From Vulcanococcus sp. (GTDB lineage Bacteria; Cyanobacteriota; Cyanobacteriia; PCC-6307; Cyanobiaceae): a stretch of 64,000 bases of DNA. Below, in pieces: positions 1-8,552 of the stretch; within the stretch, counting starts at the first letter, position 1, and each line of letters opens with the position of its first letter. Location of the stretch: NCBI GenBank assembly GCA_019264575.1, contig JAHUZV010000017.1:110105-174104 (forward strand). Direction: 5' to 3'. The translations under genes and the position numbers were made by a program. The notes below the pieces were generated by a model. It was not told the origin of the DNA. It made no database searches and saw only the letters and a list, made by a program, of their open reading frames with translations.

Positions 1-1
1 C

Positions 2-862
2 ATCCCGCTACTCGCGTTTTCACTCGCAGCAGGAGATCAGCTCATCTTGCTTAACACTGTTTCTTTTACGGGATTCAATATTAATAGGATCGGATTTTTG
101 GCGGGATTGATCACGATTGCCGCCTATGCCCTATCGCAGCGCACGAAAGATCTTCATCAACGAGTTGGCGCTTGTTTCCTGCTCGCAGCCGCAGCGATCG
201 AGGCAATCCTGACCCAATCCCGCGCAGCCATCGCAGTGCCGGTTATTGCCATCGCAGCCGATCAACTCAGCAAAATCCGCTGGAGGCCGAAGCAAGCCAT
301 CATCACTTGCATTGCAGCATGTGTTCTTTGCGGCGGTGCTTTTCAGCTTTGGTACGGGGGCACCAATCCAGCCAACCAGGGAAATCGCATTGCCGATTCG
401 AACAGGGTAACCACCATTGTTTGCTGGATTCAGAACACATCCAAAACAAGGGAAAGCCTGATCTTCGGGAATGGATACGGTAAATCCATCCAAAAGAAAT
501 GCGGACCCGATCGGTTGCAGGCACTTACTGCTCGTGAAAAGCCTCTGGCCCATGCCCACAACCTGTATGTCCAAGTCTTTGGGGAAACAGGTTTACTCGG
601 CCTGATCCTCTTCGCCGCCCTAACCATTCAAGCGTTGAGGCAAGCGTGGGGAACTTCAACGAATGTCGAACAACATTTCACCAAACCCCTCACGATCTAC
701 TTAGTACTCATGGCAATGGGTGCAACTTGGCACTCACTGCTCCTGAACCAAGTGCTCGTGGGCTACAGCCTCGCCGCCCTCACCGCAACGGATCGCGACC
801 CTTCCGCTGCAGACGCAGCCACTCCAGCAACACCGCCAGGCGCAAGCGCACCACAAGGCTGA
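2..862 (+). CDS. O-antigen ligase / Wzy-type membrane protein, C-terminal part (5' end outside window)
   Basis: About 286 codons of a polytopic membrane protein of the O-antigen ligase/polymerase type, which joins or transfers polysaccharide units at the outer face of the plasma membrane. The frame is open to the left edge, so the real start is outside the window; the TTG at 47 is only an internal codon. Support: several hydrophobic segments, a QSRAA motif near nt 225 (the family usually has T.SR here), and HAHNLYVQVFGETGLLG near nt 548-600, matching the family AHN..Y.....E.G..G signature. Its last 83 bp overlap the convergent glycosyltransferase gene, so its Ala/Pro-rich tail may be poorly conserved. 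It fits the glycan genes that follow. Whether it is a ligase or a polymerase cannot be told from sequence. Confidence 0.7.
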   Translation: MPLLAFSLAAGDQLILLNTVSFTGFNINRIGFLAGLITIAAYALSQRTKDLHQRVGACFLLAAAAIEAILTQSRAAIAVPVIAIAADQLSKIRWRPKQAIITCIAACVLCGGAFQLWYGGTNPANQGNRIADSNRVTTIVCWIQNTSKTRESLIFGNGYGKSIQKKCGPDRLQALTAREKPLAHAHNLYVQVFGETGLLGLILFAALTIQALRQAWGTSTNVEQHFTKPLTIYLVLMAMGATWHSLLLNQVLVGYSLAALTATDRDPSAADAATPATPPGASAPQG

Positions 863-1673
863 GCAACAAGCAACGGCGCCGCCAATCCAGGGGCTCAAAC
901 CGCCAAACGCGCACGCATTCAGAGACCAACGGCCGCATCGAGAGCCCGAGCACCTGCAGACGCTTCAATGGCTGATCACCGGCGATCGAAAGGCGACCAC
1001 CAACAATGCGGCGCTGCTTGCGCACTAGTTCAGGCCAGTCGCGTGCGGGATGGCGCACGACGGCCTGGGCCTCGAACAGCAGTAGGGCCCCAGCCGACAC
1101 GGCGCGATGGCAAAACTCGCGATCGCCACCGGAGTGGGTGCGGCGGTGAAAGCCACCCAGCTCTTGGAAGCAGGCCTGCGCCACGAACAGATTCGCCGTC
1201 ACACCGAAGCCAGCGCGCCGCACCGTGCGCGCCTGATCGAAGCCCAGGATCTGATCGAGCTGCTCCCCGCCCGAGGGTTGCCCTAGCGTTTGAGGCTCCA
1301 GAACTATCCGCCCCGCCACCACTCGGCGATCCCGGTCTGTCCACTGCAACGCCTTCACGCCAGCCTGGATCCAGTCAGGATCCGGCTCGCAATCGGCATC
1401 GGTGAACGCCAGCACATCCACAGCCCAGCCCAACGCAGCCCGATTGCGCGCTCCATAGGAGCCTGGGTGGCGATGCACGATCACCTCCAACGGCAGCGGA
1501 AAGCTGGGCTGAGAGGGCCAGTCGTTGGAGCCGTTGTCCACCACCCGCACCTGCAGCCGTTCTCGCGGATAGCTCTGGCAGGCCAGGGCTTCCAGGCACC
1601 GCTGCAGCCGCTGCCAGTCGTTATAGACAGGAATCACAACGCCAACGGAAGGGAATAGCTCGCGGGCAGGCAT
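780..1673 (-). CDS. Glycosyltransferase family 2
   Basis: A 297-residue GT-A fold glycosyltransferase that moves a sugar from a nucleotide sugar to an acceptor, probably a surface glycan. The N-terminus has VVIPVYND (about residues 12-19) and VVDNGSND (44-51). The metal/nucleotide-binding DADCEPD is at about 92-98, and RKQRRIVGGR in the C-terminal half corresponds to the QxxRW-like region. ATG at 1673 is chosen because it forms a TGATG overlap with the stop of the upstream cca gene; an in-frame GTG lies at 1682. The 3' end runs 83 bp into the convergent O-antigen ligase gene. Sugar donor and acceptor are unknown. Confidence 0.85.
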   Translation of the reverse strand: MPARELFPSVGVVIPVYNDWQRLQRCLEALACQSYPRERLQVRVVDNGSNDWPSQPSFPLPLEVIVHRHPGSYGARNRAALGWAVDVLAFTDADCEPDPDWIQAGVKALQWTDRDRRVVAGRIVLEPQTLGQPSGGEQLDQILGFDQARTVRRAGFGVTANLFVAQACFQELGGFHRRTHSGGDREFCHRAVSAGALLLFEAQAVVRHPARDWPELVRKQRRIVGGRLSIAGDQPLKRLQVLGLSMRPLVSECVRVWRFEPLDWRRRCLLLSLVVRLRLAVLLEWLRLQRKGRDPLR

Positions 1674-2914
1674 CAGCGGCACTCCAGCTCCCGCAAGCGT
1701 TCAGCCCTCAACTCCCGCAAACGCGCCCCAACGGCAGGACCTGGTCGCATACCGGAGGCCAACAGCTCCCGGGCCGTCGTTCCGGCCTGAACATGGCGCC
1801 AGCGCAACCACCAGCGCAGCAGTGGCCTGCGCAACGGATCCCCACAGGCCAGCGCCATCGGAACCACGTGCTCAGGATCAGGCTGACGCTCGATCCACTC
1901 GGTCCACCCAGCGGGAGTGCGCCCCTGGCACTGTTCGAGCGTCAGCTGGGCCGCCTGCTGGCGGAGCTGCACCAAAGACTTCAGCCAGCGCTGCTGACGA
2001 TGGGGCAACTGAAGACGCGCTGCCAACCCCACCGGATCATCGGCGCAGGCCATCAACACCGGCAGCAAGGGCAATTGCCAGCGCGTGGCGCGTTGCAAGG
2101 CCAACCGCCAATGGCGGCTGCGCTGCAGACCTGGATCCAACAGGGCCAGCCCACCCCACTGCTGCAAGCGTTGCAAAGCCTTGTCCCAGGGCTCGCGCTC
2201 AAGCAGCAGCTCAAGCTCCATCCGCAGCCTGGTCCCCAGGGCCGGGGGAGCCTGTTGCGGGAGGTCGCCCAGCTTCCAGGCCCAGGGCCAGCGCTGCAAC
2301 ACCGCCTCCACCTGCTCACGCGACGCCGCATCCAGTTCAAAGCCGAGCCGGGCTGCGTAACGCGCCGCCCGCAACAACCGAGTCGGATCCTCCAGAAGGC
2401 TGTTCCCATGCAGAAAACGCAGGCAACGGGCCGCCAGATCCGTTTGACCATGGTGGGGGTCGAGCAGCTGGACTCCGCCCCCGCCTGAATCCAACAACAA
2501 CGCGATGGCATTCACACTGAAATCGCGCCTGGCCAGGTCGTCATCGAGGCTCCCGGGCGACACGCATGGATTCTCGGCAGGAATGGGATAGGCCTCCTGG
2601 CGAGCCGAGGCCACATCGAGCAACCAGGTCTCAGCCTGCGGCAGCCCAACCTCCACAGCCACCGTGCCAAAGCTGCCGTGTTCACGAAACGCGCAGCGCG
2701 TACCTGGGGGCAAGAGGCTCGGCAAGCGTTCCACCAGCTCTCGCGCATTCCCCTCGAACACGAGATCCAGATCTGGCAAACCTCGCCAGGGATCCCGGTG
2801 ATGGTGATGCAACAGCAGATCCCGGACAGCACCACCGACCAAGGCGAGACGACGGCCATTGGCTGCTGCCGCCAGGGCCGTCATCAACTCAGCGGGTACG
2901 TCGGGAATGTCCAT
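1673..2914 (-). CDS. cca: CCA tRNA nucleotidyltransferase / poly(A) polymerase family
   Basis: A 413-residue class II nucleotidyltransferase of the tRNA CCA-adding / poly(A) polymerase family, which adds or repairs the 3' CCA of tRNAs. The head domain shows LVGGAVRDLLL (about 25-35), the catalytic DLD (48-50), RRDFSVNAIA and LLEDPTRLLRAARYAARLGF. In an organism whose tRNA here lacks an encoded CCA (see tRNA-Arg), the enzyme is essential. ATG at 2914 is chosen over the upstream frame extension because it follows the preceding gene's stop by 7 bp and removes a non-conserved leader. It sits between a sulfotransferase and a glycosyltransferase in a tightly packed minus-strand run. CCA addition rather than A-addition is assumed, since some bacteria split the activities between paralogs. 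Confidence 0.88.
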   Translation of the reverse strand: MDIPDVPAELMTALAAAANGRRLALVGGAVRDLLLHHHHRDPWRGLPDLDLVFEGNARELVERLPSLLPPGTRCAFREHGSFGTVAVEVGLPQAETWLLDVASARQEAYPIPAENPCVSPGSLDDDLARRDFSVNAIALLLDSGGGGVQLLDPHHGQTDLAARCLRFLHGNSLLEDPTRLLRAARYAARLGFELDAASREQVEAVLQRWPWAWKLGDLPQQAPPALGTRLRMELELLLEREPWDKALQRLQQWGGLALLDPGLQRSRHWRLALQRATRWQLPLLPVLMACADDPVGLAARLQLPHRQQRWLKSLVQLRQQAAQLTLEQCQGRTPAGWTEWIERQPDPEHVVPMALACGDPLRRPLLRWWLRWRHVQAGTTARELLASGMRPGPAVGARLRELRAERLRELECR

Positions 2915-2921
2915 GACACCG

Positions 2922-4013
2922 TCACTCTCGGGGCAGGGAGCGGCGGGCCAACTCAGCGCGCAAAGTCTCCAGCCAGGGCTCGTCGAGGTGGAGATCGAGC
3001 AGATCTTCAAGCGCGATGGGCTCAGGCCACCGATCCAGCGGGGGACGTTCAGCAGGTTCGGACTGGACCGAATTAGAGCCCTCTAAGTGCACCGCAAAAC
3101 TGGATGCCAGCCAATCCAGATCAGCTTGATGGCGCGCCTGGATCACGTGCTCAACCGCTGGATCCAGGTTCACTGGAGTTCCACGACCATCGCCGCGGCA
3201 GCGCTTCAGGCGCTGCCACTGACGCCAAAGCGCCTTGCTACGACGAAGGCTTCCATCCGCAGAGTGAGCTGGAAAGCGCAGCATCCACTCCTGCATCGCC
3301 AAGAGTTCTTCCGCGCTGAACGATTCATTAACAGCCGCTTGCACGGGCGCAGCCGGAAGGGGGGAGTGATCGGGCAGTGCATGCTGAACTGTCTCCTGTA
3401 GATCCCGAACCACACAGCCCCGATGCAACTGCGTGCGATCGAATGGGCGCACGACGAGGTCATCGCCAAACACTTGCTGCCAAGCCTCCAAGCGTTGACG
3501 GATGCGATAGCGCCAACGATGCGGCCGAAACCGCCGAAAGCTGGTCGACAACCTGGCGTGTTGCTGCAGAGCTGAGCGAAAGAACGAGGATGGCGAGCGC
3601 ACGTAGGCGATCACCTGAAAACGGTCGATGCCGAGGTCACTCCAGTCACGACGAAGCTGCTCAATCAGCTCAACACGAAAGGTCCAGAGATATTCGCTGG
3701 ACAAAAACAGAGCATCCGGCCTGGTGCCCCACCGAGGTTGGAGGCGCCGATGCAGCAACGCCCGATAACGGGCCACATCGCGGGCGAAACGCCGGGGATC
3801 AGCCCGGTGCAGTTGCGACCAAACGCGAGGTAGCTCCTCGGGAGGCTCGTAAAGCGCGGCAATGCAACCGGCGGGCTCGGGTTTGCGGTAGGGGTTGGTG
3901 GGCAGCACACACCAATCGCTGGATCGAGCGCGCAGTCGTGTTGGCTTGATCGCAGCCTGAATCGCCGAAGAGCCCGTCTTCGGAGAACCGATATGCAGCA
4001 CCAGTGTGGTCAT
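2922..4013 (-). CDS. Sulfotransferase-type P-loop protein
   Basis: A 363-residue protein whose N-terminus, LHIGSPKTGSSAIQ, is the 5'-phosphosulfate binding loop of PAPS-dependent sulfotransferases. The usual acceptors are hydroxyls or amines of carbohydrates. A second conserved stretch, VIAYVRSPSSFFRS, resembles the 3'-phosphate binding strand and helix. Start ATG at 4013 overlaps the pcrA stop by 4 bp (ATGA), so the two are probably co-translated. It aligns by eye with the plus-strand protein at 21487-22581 across several blocks (RSPSSFF/KSPASYF, PFDRTQLH/IFDRSRLH, DLDWL/DLAWL). The acceptor is unknown. Family membership is likely; enzymatic activity is inferred. Confidence 0.75.
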   Translation of the reverse strand: MTTLVLHIGSPKTGSSAIQAAIKPTRLRARSSDWCVLPTNPYRKPEPAGCIAALYEPPEELPRVWSQLHRADPRRFARDVARYRALLHRRLQPRWGTRPDALFLSSEYLWTFRVELIEQLRRDWSDLGIDRFQVIAYVRSPSSFFRSALQQHARLSTSFRRFRPHRWRYRIRQRLEAWQQVFGDDLVVRPFDRTQLHRGCVVRDLQETVQHALPDHSPLPAAPVQAAVNESFSAEELLAMQEWMLRFPAHSADGSLRRSKALWRQWQRLKRCRGDGRGTPVNLDPAVEHVIQARHQADLDWLASSFAVHLEGSNSVQSEPAERPPLDRWPEPIALEDLLDLHLDEPWLETLRAELARRSLPRE

Positions 4014-6418
4014 AGGGGCTGAATCGGTGCCAAGCGTGGGTCAAGAATCTTGGGACCCATGCCCTCGAATTTCACAGCGATGGAGATCTTTTCGCCACTC
4101 CCAAACAGGTGGGTGACGTGACCCTCGCCGAAAGAGCTATGGAGCAGCCGATCACCAACGGCCCAGACCTTTCCGGATCCAGTGGCACTACGGCGCCGCA
4201 CCGCGTTCGCAGGCTGCGCGGCTTCACCGCCGGAGCGGACGCGATCACTGTCAGGCCGATCAATGCGAGTGAGCCGGTCCAAGCGGTTCTCCCGCCGAAG
4301 CGCTGCTCCGCCGCTACGAGGCAGATCTCCCTGCACCAGGTCTTCGGGGAGTTCCGATAGGAACACTGAAGGAATCGCCGGTTCGCGCATCCCGCCCCAG
4401 AGACGCCGCTCACTGGCGTGAGACAGAAACAGGCGCTCCTTGGCTCTGGTGATGCCCACATAACAGAGTCGGCGCTCCTCTTCCATGGCCGCGGGATCTT
4501 CCAGAGAGCGGTAGCTGGGGAAAAGCCCTTGTTCCAAGCCGACCAAGAACACCACAGGGAACTCCAGACCTTTGCTGGCATGGAGCGTCATCAGCGTGAC
4601 GCGATCTTGCTCGGTGTCTTTGGTGTCGGCGTCACTGGCGAGAGCGGCTGACGCAAGGAAGTCGTCCAAGGAGCCTTCCTCGTTTTCTTCCTGATACTGC
4701 AGGGCCGCGTTCACCAACTCATTGAGATTGCGGCGGCGATCTTCAGCCTCATCCGTTCCTGCCGCAATCAGCTCGGCAAGATAACCGCTCTGCTCCATCA
4801 CCAACTGAACCAATTCCGAAGGAGGTGCCGATTCGGCTCGAGCCTGCAGGGTTCGAATCAATTCGCTGAACTGAAGCAATCCTTTGGCTGATCGCCCTCC
4901 AAGAGAACGCACAGCTTCTGGATCACTCACCACATCCCAGAGCGGAATGCCGAGCTGATTCGCCGCATCGCTTAACCGCTCAATCGTGGTCTTGCCGATA
5001 CCCCGTTTGGGGGTATTCAAAACCCGGAGCAGACTCACCGTGTCAGCGGGATTCACCAACAATTTGAGATATCCCAACACATCCTTGATCTCACGGCGAT
5101 CGTAAAAGCGCAAACCGCCAACCACCACATAAGGAATACCCCAACGCACCAGCGATTCCTCCATCGCACGGCTTTGTGCATTGGTGCGATAGAGCACAGC
5201 CATATCACGCCAGCCGAGGTCAGGATTCGCCGCCTCGAGCATGCGCATCCGGTGCACCACAGCCTCAGCTTCTGCGATCTCATCGTCACAACGCGTGAGA
5301 GCAATCAGCTCTCCCTCACCGCGCGTTGGCCGCAACACCTTGTCGATCCGCTCGGTGTTGTTAGTAATCAACGCATTGGCAGCCTCAAGGATCGTGGCTG
5401 TTGATCGATAGTTTTCTTCCAGCTTCACCATGGTGCGGGTGACGTCGTCAGTCGCTCCGTCGCCAAAGTCGTCCTGAAAGCCCATCAGGATTGTGAAGTC
5501 AGCAGCCCGGAAGCTGTAAATGCTTTGATCAGCATCACCAACCACAAACACCGAGCGCCCCTGCCAATCATCAAAACTGGCTGGATCGCGCCCATCCGTC
5601 ACCAGAAGCTTGATCAGTTCATACTGGGTGCGATTGGTGTCCTGATATTCATCCACCAACACATGCTTAAACCGGCGGTGCCAGTAGTTGCGCACCTGCT
5701 CGTTCTGGCGCAAAAGCTGCACAGGCAACAGCAGCAGGTCGTCAAAATCAAGCGCATTGTTGGCGGCAAGAGCGCGTCGATAACGCCGATAGGTCTCTGC
5801 CATCAACTTGCCTCGTTGTCCGCCCGCATCCGCTTCGAGCTGTTCCGGCATCCAGCCCTGATTCTTGGCGTTGCTGATCGCCCAGCGAACCTTTTTGGGC
5901 TCAAAACGCTTGGGATCAAGCCCAAGCTCCTGAGTCACAATTTCTTTAACCAGGCTCTGGGTATCACCTTCGTCGTAGATCGAGAACTGGCGCGTCCAGC
6001 TGAGCCCTTCAGGGTCACGGAATTTGTCAATATCGAAGCGGAGCAGGCGAGCAAAAAGGGCATGAAAGGTGCCAATCCAAAGATCCTTGATCACCTCGCG
6101 ATAAATCCTGGATCGCAGCTGTCGCTGCTCCACAGCTGGCAGCGTGCTCCAAGGCTGACCAAACTGACTCTGTGCCAACTTCTGAGCCAGCAACAGCTCA
6201 AGCCGCTCCTTCATCTCGCGAGCCGCCTTGTTGGTGAAGGTCACTGCCAACAATTCAGCCGGATCCACACCGTGCTGCCCGATCAGATGGGCGATGCGAT
6301 GGGTCAGGGCACGCGTCTTGCCACTACCGGCACCTGCCACAACGAGCAGAGGGCCCACGTGATGATCAACAGCGCGCCGCTGAGCATCGTTTAATCCAGC
6401 CAGGAACCCCTGTGCCAC
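4010..6418 (-). CDS. pcrA: UvrD/PcrA-type superfamily 1 DNA helicase
   Basis: An 802-residue 3'-5' DNA helicase for repair and replication restart. Helicase motifs appear in order: AGAGSGKTRALTHR (Walker A, about 28-41), VDEYQDTN (motif II), DADQSIYSFR (III), NYRST (IV), the QSRAMEE region, and TLHASKGLEFPVVFLVGLE (V). Length fits PcrA/UvrD. The C-terminal tail ends in a short domain (KVWAVGDRLLHSSFGEGHV) typical of the PcrA C-terminus, which is thought to contact RNA polymerase. The start is GTG at 6418, 47 bp after the upstream sulfotransferase stop. Its stop overlaps the next sulfotransferase start (ATGA), an unexpected pairing of a repair gene with a glycan-modifying gene. Confidence 0.93.
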   Translation of the reverse strand: MAQGFLAGLNDAQRRAVDHHVGPLLVVAGAGSGKTRALTHRIAHLIGQHGVDPAELLAVTFTNKAAREMKERLELLLAQKLAQSQFGQPWSTLPAVEQRQLRSRIYREVIKDLWIGTFHALFARLLRFDIDKFRDPEGLSWTRQFSIYDEGDTQSLVKEIVTQELGLDPKRFEPKKVRWAISNAKNQGWMPEQLEADAGGQRGKLMAETYRRYRRALAANNALDFDDLLLLPVQLLRQNEQVRNYWHRRFKHVLVDEYQDTNRTQYELIKLLVTDGRDPASFDDWQGRSVFVVGDADQSIYSFRAADFTILMGFQDDFGDGATDDVTRTMVKLEENYRSTATILEAANALITNNTERIDKVLRPTRGEGELIALTRCDDEIAEAEAVVHRMRMLEAANPDLGWRDMAVLYRTNAQSRAMEESLVRWGIPYVVVGGLRFYDRREIKDVLGYLKLLVNPADTVSLLRVLNTPKRGIGKTTIERLSDAANQLGIPLWDVVSDPEAVRSLGGRSAKGLLQFSELIRTLQARAESAPPSELVQLVMEQSGYLAELIAAGTDEAEDRRRNLNELVNAALQYQEENEEGSLDDFLASAALASDADTKDTEQDRVTLMTLHASKGLEFPVVFLVGLEQGLFPSYRSLEDPAAMEEERRLCYVGITRAKERLFLSHASERRLWGGMREPAIPSVFLSELPEDLVQGDLPRSGGAALRRENRLDRLTRIDRPDSDRVRSGGEAAQPANAVRRRSATGSGKVWAVGDRLLHSSFGEGHVTHLFGSGEKISIAVKFEGMGPKILDPRLAPIQPL

Positions 6419-6465
6419 TCAGAAACAGTCCCCGCCGAAACGCAACCGATCACCTTGCAACCAAG

Positions 6466-7401
6466 CTACCAACGCCATGACGACGCACCTTGGGTTGCGG
6501 GATCATGACGGAGATCGTTGTAGATCGGCGCCAAGCGCTGACGCAGGCACGACAACTGACGCTCTGACAGGGACTCGCCAACGCCGGGATTCAGACGCTT
6601 GTCCAACACGGCTTCATGGCGATCCATACCCAGCCAGTCACAGAGTGAGTCCACACTGGCCTGCGAGAACAAATCCTCATAAATCAGGAACCTAGACCGC
6701 TCTTCCAAGCCAAGAGCTCGGAGCGTGTTGAGCGTGTAGCGGTAGTCGGAGCGGATAAAGACTGCACTGGTTTCGTCCACACGCTCAAGCAACTGGTCAA
6801 GCTCGATGTCCTTTTCAACACGCCGCCTTGCATGACGCAAATGGGAAGCTGCACGATCGGTCGGATCACGCATTAAAAACAAGAAACGGACATCGCTCGA
6901 CAGTGCAGCCATGCAGGCATAAGCCTCAGCAGGTAGATGGGCATACGAGGGCGAAATTTCACCAAAGTGCTTCTGGTCGCCGATGCGCTCGTGGAAAAAT
7001 TGGAGGTAATCGTCAGTCGAAGCGATCCTGCCAAGCTGCGCCAGGGCGCGCAAGCGATCAAAGCGTTCGATCTCTGCATCCGATCGATCAAGGCGTGGAG
7101 GCTGTTGGCCAAACGACAACACAATCCGCTCCATCCGCCAGAGGCGATAAGCCTCACCAGGCTTATAGATGTATCCGGGGTAGCAAGAATTCTCAGGAAA
7201 CAGAGCAGCAAAAGCATTCATCTCCTTGATCGGAGAATGAAAGAATGCAGGATGACTACCCAAATAATCAGAGAGCCAGGTTGTACCTGACTTCATCGCG
7301 CCAAGGCCAATAACCAGCTGACGTTGTGCGAGTGGAAGCGAAGGCGGTGGTTCCTTGCCGAACAACCGTTTCAGTCGCTTGCGGATTGCACCAGACGACA
7401 T
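6466..7401 (-). CDS. Sulfotransferase family protein
   Basis: A 311-residue sulfotransferase. The PAPS 5'-phosphosulfate loop is GLGAMKSGTTWLSDYLGSHP near residues 31-50, followed by KEMNAF and a basic region. FLFLMRDPTDRAASHLRHA matches the RDP..R..S.. signature that binds the 3'-phosphate of PAPS. This is closest to the classical PF00685-type carbohydrate sulfotransferases, unlike the more divergent paralogs at 2922, 8552 and 21487. ATG at 7401 forms a TGATG overlap with the upstream gene; a GTG at 7404 is a possible alternative. Probable role: sulfation of a polysaccharide made by this locus. The acceptor cannot be read from the sequence. Confidence 0.85.
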   Translation of the reverse strand: MSSGAIRKRLKRLFGKEPPPSLPLAQRQLVIGLGAMKSGTTWLSDYLGSHPAFFHSPIKEMNAFAALFPENSCYPGYIYKPGEAYRLWRMERIVLSFGQQPPRLDRSDAEIERFDRLRALAQLGRIASTDDYLQFFHERIGDQKHFGEISPSYAHLPAEAYACMAALSSDVRFLFLMRDPTDRAASHLRHARRRVEKDIELDQLLERVDETSAVFIRSDYRYTLNTLRALGLEERSRFLIYEDLFSQASVDSLCDWLGMDRHEAVLDKRLNPGVGESLSERQLSCLRQRLAPIYNDLRHDPATQGASSWRW

Positions 7402-8552
7402 CACGACAACGTGTCCTCAACGGATGGATCAACAAAGAAACCCGCGATGGCAACAAGATCCGTGGCATCCGGCGCGGAACACTGCTGATCCATAGCCTGA
7501 AGCGTGGAGAAGATGGCCGTAACCCGTGAGCGGTAACGCTTCATCTGTGCGGAAGGAAGCTCAAGCGAACCGTTCGCCACCCCGGAAGTCAGACGCAGCA
7601 CAGATTCAGAGGCGAACTTGTAGCGGTGCCGATCCGGAGAACGGGTTGCCTCCTCAGGATGCCATGCCAACGGCGCCCATGCACACCAAGGACCCGGCAC
7701 ACCAAGACGATTCAACAAGCTGGTCTTATCACGAACCCCATAGAGATAAGCCTCATCAAACTGCTCAAGAGCATCAGAGCGGAAGGCAATTTGCGGCTCC
7801 TCCTTTGTGATGGGAGTCACGTCAGCCGCTGCCAGGTCTACACCTGCAGGCAAACGCCGCATCGGGATGATCAGATAAGGAACATACGGAGTGCTGGTGA
7901 TCTCCTGCTGAAGAGCCTGAAACACCCGATCAGGCACAATGCAGCTTCCATCAAGAACCATCGTCCAGTCAGAACTCATACGTCCAAGCGCCAGAGCTCT
8001 GTTACGAGCACCATTGATATTCATTAAGTAGCGAATCTTTTCACCGCATGCCCAGATTCGCTCTCGATCTTGACAGAACGGATCTTTAGAGAGAAATTGC
8101 TGAGACGAAAAATAGGCATTACCCCCAAAAGCATCGGGGCGGTAGCGCAGGGATTGATACGTTTCGGCTTCGAAAGGAATCACCTCGACAGAATGACCTG
8201 CTTCAAGGATCAGCTCGACAGCCTGCTCAACCACGCTCGGGTCAACAATACGATTGAGAACAAAAAGCTTGCTCCAACCGAAAGGATTTGACTCGGCCTC
8301 AAGAATCGTACGAAGATTAGCGAGTGCCTGCCCGCGCTGATGACGCGGAAACAGGTCGTTGCCAATGATGCGACAAAGCGTCACGGTAGGCAAACGACCT
8401 AAAAACGTTGAATCTACAGATCTCTGGGATGCAACAATCCAACGTCGCCTCAGCTCACGCTGACCACGAAAAACAAAGGATGCAAACCAGGCTTTCCTGA
8501 GGCGCGACCGCGTTGGCAAAAGCTTGGTCAGACGGTAGGGCAACCAAACCAT
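7401..8552 (-). CDS. Conserved unknown protein with GT-A-like blocks
   Basis: A 383-residue soluble-looking protein I cannot assign firmly. It has LCRIIGNDLFPRHQRGQALANL near 60-81, which I associate with a family of uncharacterised bacterial proteins in polysaccharide loci. A later block, INGARNRALALG followed by WTMVLDGSCIVPD, resembles the ARN..L......W...LD DxN/DxS region of GT-A glycosyltransferases. ATG at 8552 overlaps the stop of the upstream sulfotransferase (TAATG), and its stop overlaps the start of the next sulfotransferase (TGATG), so the three are probably translated together. Likely role, by context: glycosyl transfer or another step on the acceptor that the two sulfotransferases act on. 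G+C is low relative to the right half of the window. Confidence 0.6.
   Translation of the reverse strand: MVWLPYRLTKLLPTRSRLRKAWFASFVFRGQRELRRRWIVASQRSVDSTFLGRLPTVTLCRIIGNDLFPRHQRGQALANLRTILEAESNPFGWSKLFVLNRIVDPSVVEQAVELILEAGHSVEVIPFEAETYQSLRYRPDAFGGNAYFSSQQFLSKDPFCQDRERIWACGEKIRYLMNINGARNRALALGRMSSDWTMVLDGSCIVPDRVFQALQQEITSTPYVPYLIIPMRRLPAGVDLAAADVTPITKEEPQIAFRSDALEQFDEAYLYGVRDKTSLLNRLGVPGPWCAWAPLAWHPEEATRSPDRHRYKFASESVLRLTSGVANGSLELPSAQMKRYRSRVTAIFSTLQAMDQQCSAPDATDLVAIAGFFVDPSVEDTLS

Noticed and set aside
2915-3010. Longer N-terminus for the CCA-adding enzyme
   Set aside because: The extra 32 residues overlap the end of the sulfotransferase gene and are unlike family N-termini; ATG 2914 gives the expected start and spacing.
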